A stretch of 64,000 nt of DNA, from the NCBI GenBank assembly GCA_036272195.1, contig DATAZE010000028.1, positions 114,693 through 178,692 of the forward strand, in the 5' to 3' direction. Made by a program: the position numbers and the translations under genes. The DNA is from DASXHY01 sp036272195 (GTDB lineage Bacteria; Verrucomicrobiota; Verrucomicrobiia; Limisphaerales; DASXHY01). The notes below the pieces were generated by a model that ran no database searches, had not been told where the DNA came from, and saw only the letters and a program-made list of their open reading frames with translations. Positions 1-8,292 of this stretch are shown here, one piece after another. The first letter of the stretch is position 1, and each line of letters starts with the position of its first letter.

Positions 1-425
1 GGATGTTTCACCGGCGATGGAACGCCGTGAAACCATTGCACCGGGCGCAGGCAGACGTAGAGGTCGAGCATCTGGCGCAGCGCCACGTTCAACGAACGGA
101 TACCGCCGCCGACCGGCGTCGTCAACGGGCCTTTGATGCCAACGAGATATTCCCTGAAGGCCTCGACGGTGTCGTCGGGCAGCCAGTTGTCGAATTTATT
201 TTTTGCTAACTCGCCGGCGAATACTTCGAACCAGGAAACCTTGCGTTTGCCGCCGTAAGCTTTTTGTACCGCCGCGTCGAACACCCGCACGCTGGCGGCC
301 CAGATATCGGGGCCGGTGCCATCGCCGCGGATGAAGGGAAGGATCGGGTTTTCCGGCACGGTGAGTTTGCCGTTTTCAATGGAAATTTTTCCGCCAGCGG
401 GCGGGGTCACGTCTTTGTAGGCCAT
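1..425 (-). CDS. icd: NADP-dependent isocitrate dehydrogenase, N-terminal part (runs off window)
   Basis: This is the first ~141 residues of isocitrate dehydrogenase, the TCA-cycle enzyme that oxidatively decarboxylates isocitrate to 2-oxoglutarate in the cytoplasm. The frame reads leftwards from the ATG at 425 and is still open at base 1. Near the N-terminus it contains IPFI-like LPFIRGDGTGPDIW, the start of the IDH/IMDH fold, then KGPLTTPVGGGIRSLNVALR, the loop that carries the isocitrate-binding serine in the family, followed by LYVCLRPVQW. These segments match homodimeric bacterial ICDH rather than LeuB. No gene lies directly upstream on this strand; a palindromic repeat follows at 535-594. 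The call is firm for family; the C-terminal half is not visible. Confidence 0.9.
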   Translation of the reverse strand, partial: MAYKDVTPPAGGKISIENGKLTVPENPILPFIRGDGTGPDIWAASVRVFDAAVQKAYGGKRKVSWFEVFAGELAKNKFDNWLPDDTVEAFREYLVGIKGPLTTPVGGGIRSLNVALRQMLDLYVCLRPVQWFHGVPSPVKH

Positions 426-534
426 GGTTTTAGAAATTTTCGATTAATTTATTGGCGCCGTTTCGATTCGGCGCGTTCAGAGGAAACGGCGGAATGCGCG
501 GGAAATCAAGGAAAGAAAATGCCTTCTTCCGAAG

Positions 535-594
535 TCGCATGGGCATCTCTCGCCCGTGTGTTTCGATTCTCACGGGCGAGACGCCCGCGCCACT
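535..594. repeat. Family A palindromic repeat, copy 1
   Basis: Imperfect inverted repeat between icd and the methyltransferase stop codon. The right arm reads (on minus) GTGGCGCGGGCGTCTCGCCC followed by GTGAG; the left arm is a degenerate copy. Two further copies of the same arm sequence are at 9437-9526 and 61337-61420. The stop codon of the neighbouring methyltransferase directly abuts the element. It could fold as a transcript-end hairpin, but there is no T-run. Confidence 0.75.
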
Positions 595-595
595 G

Positions 596-1357
596 TCACC
601 TTGCCCGTCGGCCGACCACGAAGGAGTTGAACATCAGGTAACGCGTTGGGGTAAGGTTCAAAAGAAACTCGACGGGAGCAGCCACGTAACGATCCGTGCA
701 CGACACGCTTTCGACCACGCAGCCGGAGCGTTCGAGGAAAAATTGCATCTCCAACCCGTTCGTCGCCACAATCGCGTCGTCGTCCGCGGTGAAGGGTTCC
801 TTGACGATAGGCGTCATCCGGTCGAAGCGAGCGCTCTCGGGATTTTTTTTCATCACCGCGCGTTTTTCCTGCAAACGCTTCCAGTTTTTTAATTTTTGAC
901 CCACGCCGCGCATGCGCGGGTGATAATCGCGAAAACCGAGCACGCGGAAAAAATTCGGGCTGGAAAGAACGACGCGACCGCCGATTTTGACGACCCGCAC
1001 CAGTTCCTGGATGAACGCCTCCGGCTCCTCCACGTGTTCCAACACGTTCAACGCTCCGGCGCTCGCGAAATATTGGTCGGCGTAAGGAAGCTTTTTTCCA
1101 TCGTAAACCTGGCAGCGCTCGGTGACCTGCCGCGCCCGGGCGATGTTCGGTTGGGAGACATCCACGCCGTGGGCCTCGAAGCCCCCGGTCTGCAAACGCG
1201 CGACCACCTGCCCCACCCCGCAGCCCACGTCCAGCACGCGCGCGCCCGGCCCGCCGGTCTTCAGCGCATCCGCGTATTTTGCGAAAAACGCCGAGTCCTG
1301 CCCGGACAGGAATTGCGCATAGTCCTCGTTTTGATGATATGTCTCCTGATGGCTCAT
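596..1357 (-). CDS. Class I SAM-dependent methyltransferase (substrate unknown)
   Basis: A 253-residue Rossmann-fold methyltransferase. Motif I is VLDVGCGVGQVVARL at about residues 41-55, followed by the acidic loop GVDVSQPNIARA and then the motif IV/post region ALNVLEHVEEPEAFIQELVRV, typical of the Methyltransf_11/UbiG-like group. The second half (residues ~130-253) carries a long extension with NFFRVLGF and FLLNLTPTRYLMFNSFVVG, as seen in methyltransferases near glycan or lipid genes. The start ATG at 1357 lies 27 bases after the dxs stop, so it is probably the last gene of an xseB-dxs operon. Small-molecule, sugar or lipid substrates are all possible; the sequence does not decide. Confidence 0.8.
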   Translation of the reverse strand: MSHQETYHQNEDYAQFLSGQDSAFFAKYADALKTGGPGARVLDVGCGVGQVVARLQTGGFEAHGVDVSQPNIARARQVTERCQVYDGKKLPYADQYFASAGALNVLEHVEEPEAFIQELVRVVKIGGRVVLSSPNFFRVLGFRDYHPRMRGVGQKLKNWKRLQEKRAVMKKNPESARFDRMTPIVKEPFTADDDAIVATNGLEMQFFLERSGCVVESVSCTDRYVAAPVEFLLNLTPTRYLMFNSFVVGRRAR

Positions 1358-1384
1358 GCGGAATTGGCGCAGCCGTGGCGACGA

Positions 1385-3373
1385 TTATTTCAGTTGAATC
1401 AGCCGCGTGACATCCGCCTGCGTGTCGGAAAATTGCGCCTTCACCCGGGCGATAATGTTCTCGACGGTTAGGCCGTGGCGCTTGCGCAATTCATCCTGCG
1501 ACGAGGCGTGTTCGATGAATTGATCCGGCCAACCGATGCGCACAACCGGCGTGGTCACGGCCATTTCGCTGAAAAGCTCCAGCACGGATGAGCCATAGCC
1601 GCCCGCCAGCGCGTGGTCTTCCAGAGTCACAATCACGTCGGCAGCTTTGCCGAAAAATTCGTGTGTGCCCGCGTCCAGCGGCTTGGTGAAACGCGGATTG
1701 ATCACTGCGCAATCGAAGCCGTCGGCAGCGAGTCGCGCGGCGGCTTGTCGCGCCATGGAATTGAGATTGCCCAACCCGAAGAGTGCGACCTTGCGCTGGC
1801 CGGTATTGGAAAAATTCTGGACGACTTCCGCCTTGCCGATTTCCAGCAATCTCGGTTGCTCCTTGATTGGCACGCCCTCGGCATTGCCGCGCGGGTAACG
1901 GATGAACATCGGATGATTTTCGTGCGTGGCGGTGAACATCATGTCCACGAGTTCGTCCTCATCCTTCGGTGCCATGGCGATGACGTTCGGCAGGCAGCGC
2001 AAATACGCGATGTCAAACAGGCCGTGATGCGTGGGGCCGTCGTTTGCGGAAAGCCCGGCGCGGTCCATGCAGAAAATCACCGGCAAATCCTGGAGGCAAA
2101 CGTCGTGATGAATGCAGTCGTAGGCACGTTGCAGGAAGGTCGAATAAATCGCGACCACGGGGTGAAAACCCATCGTCGCCATGCCTGCGGCAAAGATGAC
2201 TCCGTGCTCCTCGGCAATGCCCACGTCGTAATAACGGTCCGGCATGGCCTTTTCCAAATGCTTCAGCCCGGTGCCGCTGGGCATCGCTGCGGTGATGCCA
2301 ACCAGCGTGTTGTCCTTCTGGCACAATTTCACCAGTGTCTGCCCCATGACGTCCTGATACGCGGGCGGCGCGCCGGCCTTCCCGGGCAGCGAGTCGCCAG
2401 TGCGGATGTCATAAGGACCCGTGCCGTGGAATTTCTCCGGCGATTTCAGCGCGGCGTCGAAGCCCTTGCCCTTTTGAGTGAGGATATGAATGACGATGGG
2501 CTGGTCGCAGGTCTTGGCAAATTCCAGCGTGCTGATGAGCAGCGGCAAATCGTGGCCGTCAATCGGGCCCAGGTAACGCACGCCCATTTCCTCGAACAAA
2601 ACCGGACTGCCGAAACCACCACGTCCGTCCGAATCGATGGTGGCGTTGGTCTGCCGCAGGCCGACATCGGTGATGGCGCCTTTAAAACCCTCCTCGGCCT
2701 TGTGCGCGAGTTTCAGGGCCAGTTCGCCCTTGGGCAGACGCCGCAAAAAGCTTTGAAAATCTTTCGACAGTTTGTTGTAGGACGGATGGGTGATCAGCCG
2801 GCTCAGATAATTGGCAATCGCCCCGACGTTCTTGGCGATGCTCCACTCGTTATCGTTGAGAATGCCGATGAAACGCTTCGTGGTATGGCTGATATTATTG
2901 AGCGCCTCAAAAGAAATGCCATTGGTCAGCGCGGCATCGCCGAAAACGCAAACGACATTTTCGTTCGTGCCTTTTTTGTCGCGCGCCGCCGCCATGCCGA
3001 GCGCGGCGGACAGGGCCGTTCCCGCGTGGCCCGCGCCATAGCAATCGTGCGGGCTTTCCGTGCGCAACGCGAAGCCGTTCAGGCCGTCGGTGGTGCGGAT
3101 GGTGTTGAACCGGTCTTTGCGGCCGGTGAGAAGCTTGTGCACATAAACCTGGTGGCTCACATCCCAGACGAATTTATCCTTGGGCGTCTCGAAGACGCGA
3201 TGCAGCGCCAGTGTCAACTCCACCACGCCGAGATTCGGACCGAGATGGCCGCCGTTCTTGGAGAGGACCGTTATCAATTCGTAACGGATTTCCTCGGCAA
3301 GCTGACGGAGCTGATCGAGCGTCAAATTCTTGACGTACTTGGGTTCATCAACCATTTCCAGGAATCGGCTCAT
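1385..3373 (-). CDS. dxs: 1-deoxy-D-xylulose-5-phosphate synthase
   Basis: DXS makes 1-deoxy-D-xylulose 5-phosphate from pyruvate and glyceraldehyde 3-phosphate, the first step of the MEP isoprenoid pathway, and also feeds thiamine and pyridoxal synthesis. The protein has 662 residues, slightly longer than the usual ~620-640. Visible signatures are GGHLGPNLGVVELT (residues 41-54), the TPP/Mg motif FGDAALTNGISFEALNN (144-160), YLGPIDGHD in the central region, VGIAEEHGV with the catalytic glutamate of the transketolase domain, DRAGLSANDGPTHHG, and PRFTKPLD in the C-terminal domain. It starts one base after the xseB stop (TAA-T-ATG), a common xseB-dxs arrangement, although no ispA lies between them. 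Confidence 0.97.
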   Translation of the reverse strand: MSRFLEMVDEPKYVKNLTLDQLRQLAEEIRYELITVLSKNGGHLGPNLGVVELTLALHRVFETPKDKFVWDVSHQVYVHKLLTGRKDRFNTIRTTDGLNGFALRTESPHDCYGAGHAGTALSAALGMAAARDKKGTNENVVCVFGDAALTNGISFEALNNISHTTKRFIGILNDNEWSIAKNVGAIANYLSRLITHPSYNKLSKDFQSFLRRLPKGELALKLAHKAEEGFKGAITDVGLRQTNATIDSDGRGGFGSPVLFEEMGVRYLGPIDGHDLPLLISTLEFAKTCDQPIVIHILTQKGKGFDAALKSPEKFHGTGPYDIRTGDSLPGKAGAPPAYQDVMGQTLVKLCQKDNTLVGITAAMPSGTGLKHLEKAMPDRYYDVGIAEEHGVIFAAGMATMGFHPVVAIYSTFLQRAYDCIHHDVCLQDLPVIFCMDRAGLSANDGPTHHGLFDIAYLRCLPNVIAMAPKDEDELVDMMFTATHENHPMFIRYPRGNAEGVPIKEQPRLLEIGKAEVVQNFSNTGQRKVALFGLGNLNSMARQAAARLAADGFDCAVINPRFTKPLDAGTHEFFGKAADVIVTLEDHALAGGYGSSVLELFSEMAVTTPVVRIGWPDQFIEHASSQDELRKRHGLTVENIIARVKAQFSDTQADVTRLIQLK

Positions 3374-3374
3374 A

Positions 3375-3647
3375 TTATTCTTCTGATAATTCCGACGGCG
3401 CAGGCTTCAATTTCAGTTCACCCGCGGCATTTTTTTCCAGTTGTTGTATCTTCAGTTCCGCTTCCGCCAGCTTCGTCCGGCACACCTGTGCCAGCCGCGT
3501 GCCCTCTTCGTATCTGGCCAACAGCGTTTCCAACGGCAAATCCTCGGACTCCATTGCTTCCACAATGGATTCAAGCTTTTTTAAGGCTTCTTCGAATGGG
3601 ACGTTGCCGTTCTTGGCCGCTTCGTTGGGCCGGGCGGACTTCGACAT
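3375..3647 (-). CDS. xseB: Exodeoxyribonuclease VII small subunit
   Basis: A 90-residue XseB-like protein. The XseA-XseB complex degrades single-stranded DNA from both ends, releasing oligonucleotides. The core VPFEEALKKLESIVEAMESE (residues ~17-36) followed by DLPLETLLARYEEGTRLAQVC is diagnostic of the family, a short helical coiled-coil protein of about 80 residues. It is the promoter-proximal gene of an xseB-dxs-methyltransferase operon. The large subunit xseA is not in the window. A short sequence resembling residues ~33-50 of this protein recurs at 6862-6908 as a relic. Confidence 0.93.
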   Translation of the reverse strand: MSKSARPNEAAKNGNVPFEEALKKLESIVEAMESEDLPLETLLARYEEGTRLAQVCRTKLAEAELKIQQLEKNAAGELKLKPAPSELSEE

Positions 3648-3704
3648 AGCCGAAACTTAGGTGAAAGCGGGCGTTTCGTCTAGTTTCGAATAAAGGCTCC
3701 TTCA

Positions 3705-4988
3705 GTGAGTTCTGCTGGCAGAAACCTTGTGCTCCTGACTAACATTGAGCAAGCACCTTCGATTGAATTGATCGTTCCGAGCAGGCCAATATCAAAGGAT
3801 ATTCCATTGAGCATAAAAAAGCACAAGCGGGTCGCAATTATTTTTCAATTGTGGCAAAATTATGATCGAGGAATTTTGCAAGGAATCGCCGCCTATGTGC
3901 GGGAGCGCCGGACGTGGTCGGTTTTTGTCGAGGAGGATGAACATCAACGCATTCCCACCATGGACGAATGGGACGGCGATGGATTGATCGTCAACTTCGA
4001 CAACCAAAAAGTAACCCGGGCCATTCAAGGAATTGACAAACCCATCGTCGGTGTGGGCGGTGGGTTCGGCTGGCGTGCCCGCAACAACATTGTTCCCTAC
4101 GTTACCACCGATAACTTGAGCATTGGGAAACTGGCCGCAGAACATCTGATGGCGCGCGGATTGAAGCATTTTGCCTTCTGCGGTTATTCTCCGACGCGGA
4201 CCAATGGGTGGGTGGCAAGTCGTGCCCGGGCGTTCATGGAGTGTCTGGCCTCGCAGGGCCACCGTTGCCACCTTTTCAAAGGGCATCAGACGGCCCCGGA
4301 ACATTGGGAACAGCTTCAGAGCAAAATGATCGCGTGGCTCCGCAAGCTGCCCACCCCGATCGGGATCATGGGCTGCTACGATTACCGAGCACGCCATGTG
4401 CTGGAAGCCTGTAAAACCGCGGGCATTCGTGTGCCGGAAGAAGTGGCGGTCATCGGCGTGGACAACGATGCGGTTTGCGAATTAGCCGACCCACCGTTGT
4501 CGAGCATCGAACAAGGTCGTTTTCAAATAGGATACACTGCCGCCCGTTTGCTTGATGAAATGATGGCCGGACGAAAGCTTCGCTCAAAACAATTTATCAT
4601 TCCTCCCATCGGAGTCTTCAGCCGGCAGTCCACCGATTTGCTGTGCGTGGCTGACCAAAAAGTTTCCCGCGCGCTACGGATAATCCGCGAACAGGCCTGT
4701 AGCGGCTTGCAGGCGGAGGAACTGGCGCAACGATTGAAAATATCGCGCAGTTCATTGGACAAACGATTCAAGCGAAGCATTGGCCGCACAGTGGATCGAG
4801 ACATTCGCCGCGAGCGACTCGAACGCGCAACGGAATTGCTCACCCGAACCAATCTGCCGTTGCGAAAAGTGGCCCGCGAATCCGGCTATGGAAACGAGCA
4901 ATATTTAAATGCGGTAATGCGCGCCAGCTTTCGCTGCACCCCGATGCAATACCGGCTCACGCACGACGGACGATGGGGAAACAAGTAA
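3705..4988 (+). CDS. XylR-type transcriptional regulator (periplasmic-binding-like domain plus AraC HTH)
   Basis: A 427-residue sugar-responsive regulator. From about residue 42 (KRVAIIFQLWQNYDRGILQG) it has a LacI/PBP-like sensor domain, with NIVPYVTTDNLSIGKLAAEH and PEEVAVIGVDNDAVCELADP typical of that fold. The last ~100 residues are an AraC-type double HTH: LQAEELAQRLKISRSSLDKR and then LPLRKVARESGYGNEQYLNA. This architecture is that of XylR regulators, which are frequent in Verrucomicrobiota beside glycoside hydrolases. The fucosidase starts 94 bases downstream on the same strand, which makes it the obvious target. GTG at 3705 is the longest start; TTG at 3807 has a good AAGGA ribosome site 7 bases upstream and would remove an unstructured leader, so it may be the real start. 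Confidence 0.88.
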   Translation: MSSAGRNLVLLTNIEQAPSIELIVPSRPISKDIPLSIKKHKRVAIIFQLWQNYDRGILQGIAAYVRERRTWSVFVEEDEHQRIPTMDEWDGDGLIVNFDNQKVTRAIQGIDKPIVGVGGGFGWRARNNIVPYVTTDNLSIGKLAAEHLMARGLKHFAFCGYSPTRTNGWVASRARAFMECLASQGHRCHLFKGHQTAPEHWEQLQSKMIAWLRKLPTPIGIMGCYDYRARHVLEACKTAGIRVPEEVAVIGVDNDAVCELADPPLSSIEQGRFQIGYTAARLLDEMMAGRKLRSKQFIIPPIGVFSRQSTDLLCVADQKVSRALRIIREQACSGLQAEELAQRLKISRSSLDKRFKRSIGRTVDRDIRRERLERATELLTRTNLPLRKVARESGYGNEQYLNAVMRASFRCTPMQYRLTHDGRWGNK

Positions 4989-4992
4989 AGTT

Positions 4993-5013
4993 GTTTCGCC
5001 CCAGGAACGAAAC
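4993..5013. promoter_or_regulatory. Short inverted repeat upstream of the fucosidase gene
   Basis: GTTTCG and CGAAAC flank a 9-base spacer, followed by TTTTATAAG. It lies between the regulator stop and the fucosidase start, so it could be an operator or a weak hairpin. The evidence is position and symmetry only. Confidence 0.25.
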
Positions 5014-5082
5014 CCACATTTTATAAGTCGATTACCACATCTCACAATAGACGTCAGGCGTGAGCAAAGGCAAAATAGCCTC

Positions 5083-6836
5083 ATGAAAAGAGCGAGTTTT
5101 TTGATTATCTGCGCGTTGTCATTACTCCAAGCCCCGGTTCGCGCCCAGACGAACGGCACGCCGCCCCCGGAAAATTTCGATCCATTCAAGGAGACGCCAG
5201 AGGAATATGATGCGCGAGCACAATGGCTGCGCGATGCCAAGCTGGGAGTATTCGTGCATTGGAACCCCTCGAGTATCATCGGCCAGGAAATTTCCTGGTC
5301 GCGGAAAGATTATGGCCCCGCGAAATATGACCAGCTTTACAAGCAATTTAAAGGCGAGCATTTCAATGCCGATGACTGGATAAATCTTTTTCACGAGGGC
5401 GGCATCCGTTACGCGGTATTTGTGCCGAAACATCATGATGGCTTTTGCATGTTCGACACCAGGACTTCGGATTACAACATCATGCACTCACCGTTCGGTC
5501 GCGACTATATCAAAGAGGTTGCGCCGCCTGCGCCAGGAGTGATGTTCGTTTTTGTCTTTACTACTCGGTGCTGGATTGGTGGAACCCAAAATATAGCAGC
5601 GCGGCGGGAGCGGACCTGACCAGCTACATGAATGATGTTTTCAAACCGCACATGAAAGAATTACTGACACATTATGGACCGGTCGGCTACATCTGGTTCG
5701 ATGGCAACTGGGAGGAATCATGGGCTCACGCTTACGGGCGCGAAATGTATGGCTACATTCGCCGCCTGCAACCAGGCACACTGCTGGGAAATCGCATCGA
5801 TCGTCGTCCCGCTTACCAGGGTGATTGGAGACCTGTCGCTGGGGCATTTTTTAATGCACCGGATGCAGTCGGCGATTTCCAGGCACGCGAAATGTGGGTG
5901 GGTAATTATTATACCAACAAGGCATGGGATAGCTGCTACAACATTTCAGCCAACGGCTGGTCATGGACACCGCCGATGCCGGTTCGCCCCCTGAACGACA
6001 TCATCCACTGGCTTATCCAGTGCGCCGGCCGCGATGGCGGCATGTTGCTGGGGGTAAGCCCCCGAACGGACGGTACGATTGATCCCCCGCAGGCAGCCAG
6101 ATTACTCGAACTGGGCGATTGGCTTAAGCTGAATGGAGAGGCGATTTACGGCACGCGGGGAGGTCCTTATTTGCCCGGTTCCTGGGGCGTATCCACACGC
6201 AAAGGCAACAAAGTTTATTTGTTTGTCTTCAAATGGAAAGGTGACGCTCTCACCCTTCCAGCCTTGCCCGCGGGCATTGTCTCTGCGCGCCTCGTCGCCG
6301 GCGGAACAATCGCGCTTGGGCCTGATGACAAAAATTTAGTGCTTCGCGTACCGGATATTTTCCATCGGCCAGTTGCCACGATTGTGGAACTGACTTTAAA
6401 TCAGGAGGCGAAGAATCTACCAATCATTGACGTTCCCCAACCAATAAATCTGGCAGCAGGCAAGCCGGTGGAGGTTTCAAGCGTTTGGCCGGGCAGAGAG
6501 TCGGAACTGAACCAGACTCATATTACGGATGGCGACCTCGATACCACCTGGGCGGCTGAGGAAAAAGCCCGCGACGGCTGGGTGACGGTCGATTTAGGAA
6601 ATGAATTTGAAGTCGGCGAAGCCCTGTTGAGCGACTCGCCTTTTCATCGTACTCAAGCATTCGATTTGGAAGCTAAAGTTGACGGCAAATGGGAGAAAAT
6701 CGCTGAAGGCAAGACCATGGGAGATGGGTTGCAATTGGAATTTGAACCGGTCAAGGCACGCCTGTTCCGGTTAAATATTCGCCAGGCCAGCGATACCCCC
6801 ACCCTTTCAGAATTCCAGTTGTTCAAAGAGCCGTAG
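5083..6836 (+). pseudogene. Secreted alpha-L-fucosidase (GH29) with C-terminal discoidin domain, frameshifted
   Basis: A GH29 fucosidase of about 584 residues if one base is restored. It starts with a signal peptide (ASFLIICALSLLQAPVRAQ), then the GH29 catalytic domain: LGVFVHWNPSSI, YAVFVPKHHDGFCMFDT and, after the break, FCLYYSVLDWWNP and VGYIWFDGNWEESW, where the WFDG aspartate is the expected nucleophile. The last ~130 residues form an F5/8-type C (discoidin-like) domain (DGDLDTTWAAEE, WVTVDLGNEFEVGEALLSD). At about 5521-5529 the frame changes: codons up to GAG GTT GC continue correctly only in the -1 frame, as if one base of a GCCGCC run were lost. As written the first frame stops at 5619, before the catalytic residue. 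A sequencing error is as likely as a real mutation. The adjacent XylR-like gene is the probable regulator. Confidence 0.85.
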
Positions 6837-6861
6837 ATCTCCAACCCTTGCCATAAATGAG

Positions 6862-6908
6862 AACTTGGCGAGCAGCGTTTCCACCGGCAAATCCTCAGAC
6901 TCCAGCGC
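6862..6908 (-). pseudogene. Relic of an xseB-like coding segment
   Basis: On the minus strand this stretch reads ALESEDLPVETLLAKF, nearly identical to AMESEDLPLETLLARY in XseB (bases ~3525-3560), and the DNA is also clearly similar. No start or complete frame surrounds it. It lies between the fucosidase end and the DUF5615 stop. It is most simply a fragment of a duplicated or displaced xseB. Confidence 0.55.
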
Positions 6909-6930
6909 CAATCGCCCGAATGTTGGGCAA

Positions 6931-7251
6931 TCAGGGAATTTCTAAAATTGAATATTCTCCCGCTGTCAGCTTTTCAACTGCGACTCGAATTTCAGCGAAA
7001 TGTTTTTCCAAGGTGGGACGATGATTTGTCCACAGCTCGAGGATGGTGATGCGCCGACCAGAGAGATTTTGCTGATAACGCAGATTTTTATCTGCCACAA
7101 TGAATACGCCGAAGCCTGCTTGCTCTGCGCTATTGAGCAAATCACCATTGGATTTTCCGCCCCACCCCATTTTCTGCGCGGTTGTGACATCGTGCCCCGG
7201 GAGCGCGTCACAAACTTGGATCGGAACGCACTCGTCGAGAAGAATCCTCAT
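6931..7251 (-). CDS. DUF5615 family PIN-like protein, probable toxin
   Basis: A 106-residue protein with the DUF5615 pattern: MRILLDECVP at the N-terminus, GHDVTTAQKMGWGGKSNGDLL in the middle and VFIVADKNLRYQQNLSGRRI, where conserved acidic residues (D7, E8 and the D of ADKNL) recall the PIN nuclease fold. Proteins of this family are regularly encoded after a DUF433 protein and are regarded as the toxin half of a toxin-antitoxin pair, presumably RNases. Its ATG overlaps the stop of the upstream DUF433 gene in an ATGA junction (7248-7251), so translation is probably coupled. Activity is inferred from family and context only. Confidence 0.85.
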   Translation of the reverse strand: MRILLDECVPIQVCDALPGHDVTTAQKMGWGGKSNGDLLNSAEQAGFGVFIVADKNLRYQQNLSGRRITILELWTNHRPTLEKHFAEIRVAVEKLTAGEYSILEIP

Positions 7252-7490
7252 GCCGCGAGTTCGGCTTCGATGCGCTGCAATCCATACCGGAGCACTGCAG
7301 CGGCATGCTCACGTGTCACGGAGGGAAATGTCTCAAGGAAATAATCGAGTGAAAGACCGTCTGCAAGGTAGTCAAAAAGCGATTGCACCGGCAGCCGCGT
7401 GCCGCGAAATACCGGCTTGCCCCCGAGAATGCCCGGATCGCTGACCACCAACCCATCAGCGACGGTGTGAATGTCAGAGGCTGTTGCCAT
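7248..7490 (-). CDS. DUF433 family protein, probable antitoxin
   Basis: An 80-residue DUF433 protein. The core VVSDPGILGGKPVFRGTRLP (residues ~15-34) and the following VQSLFDYLADGLSLDYFLETFPSV are the family hallmark, a winged-helix or VapB-like DNA-binding fold. It precedes and overlaps a DUF5615 gene by 4 bases, the standard order of this pair. It would be expected to neutralise the toxin and to autorepress the operon. Confidence 0.87.
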   Translation of the reverse strand: MATASDIHTVADGLVVSDPGILGGKPVFRGTRLPVQSLFDYLADGLSLDYFLETFPSVTREHAAAVLRYGLQRIEAELAA

Positions 7491-7563
7491 GACGCCAATT
7501 TAGACGCAGAAAACCAATCGATCAAGCGAGATGACGCGGGAGTTTCCTAACGCATTCGCGCAT

Positions 7564-8292
7564 CTAACTGTCCGCTTTGGTGGCAATAATGGAGGTGGCG
7601 CAGCCGAAAAAGTGTGATTTCGTCTGGACGCAAAATCCCGCCCGGCGGAAGCATTCAGCAGCACCATCGCAAGATTTGAAGGCCTCGGTGTAAATACCGA
7701 GCATTTTGTAGCACTCGATATTTTTCAAAAAAAGACGGCCAATTAAAGGAATGATCTTCTTGAGATAGAACAGATAGCAAGCGCGCAGGAACGCTGCCTT
7801 AGGCACACTTATTTCCAATAGAGAACAACCTCCGCCCTTCCGCAAAACCCGTTGGATTTCCGCCACGAACCGGTTCACGGAAGCCTCATCGAGTGTTTTT
7901 AATCCGAACGCCGAAATTACGAAGTCCACTGAGTTATTTGAAAGACTTAAAGACAGGGCGTTCTCGCAGGCGATCATTACATTCGTTCCAAGAAGCCGAT
8001 GTAATCGCCGCCGCTGGCGATCGCACATGACGCGGGAGAAATCTACAGAATGGATTTTCCCGTGAGGTTCAATTCTTCGCCTCAGATAAGCCCAGCATTC
8101 GCCGCTGCCAGCCATCAAGTCCGCGACAACAGCCCCGTTTGGAATCGAGAGGTTTCGGACACATTGAGCGCGCCAAACTTCGGAAAAACCAAAAGAAGAA
8201 ACAAGATTCATGACGTCATACGATGGACCCATCTCATCGAAAAGGCGGGCAACGTATTCTTCGTCGTAATTTAGCCGCACTGATTTGAACAA
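7564..8292 (-). CDS. UbiE/COQ5-like SAM methyltransferase translated directly after bioB
   Basis: A 242-residue methyltransferase. The N-terminus YVARLFDEMGPSYDVMNLVSSFGFSEVWR resembles the start of UbiE, followed by a SAM-binding motif VVADLMAGSGECWAYLRRRI, where the usual DxGxGxG is DLMAGSG, then HSVDFSRVM, and motif IV VDFVISAFGLKTLD. A C-terminal hydrophobic stretch ACYLFYLKKIIPLIGRLF suggests a membrane-associated or lipid substrate. The proposed start is TTG at 8292, touching the bioB stop (TAA-TTG), so translation would be coupled; no clear ribosome site is visible. It looks more AT-rich than bioB. Given its position a BioC-like role in biotin synthesis is conceivable, but the sequence looks closer to UbiE than to BioC. 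Confidence 0.75.
   Translation of the reverse strand: MFKSVRLNYDEEYVARLFDEMGPSYDVMNLVSSFGFSEVWRAQCVRNLSIPNGAVVADLMAGSGECWAYLRRRIEPHGKIHSVDFSRVMCDRQRRRLHRLLGTNVMIACENALSLSLSNNSVDFVISAFGLKTLDEASVNRFVAEIQRVLRKGGGCSLLEISVPKAAFLRACYLFYLKKIIPLIGRLFLKNIECYKMLGIYTEAFKSCDGAAECFRRAGFCVQTKSHFFGCATSIIATKADS

Noticed and set aside
1613..3649. A 678-codon open frame on the plus strand opposite dxs and xseB
   Set aside because: The minus strand encodes unmistakable DXS and XseB. The plus frame shows no domain and arises from GC-rich third positions on the opposite strand.
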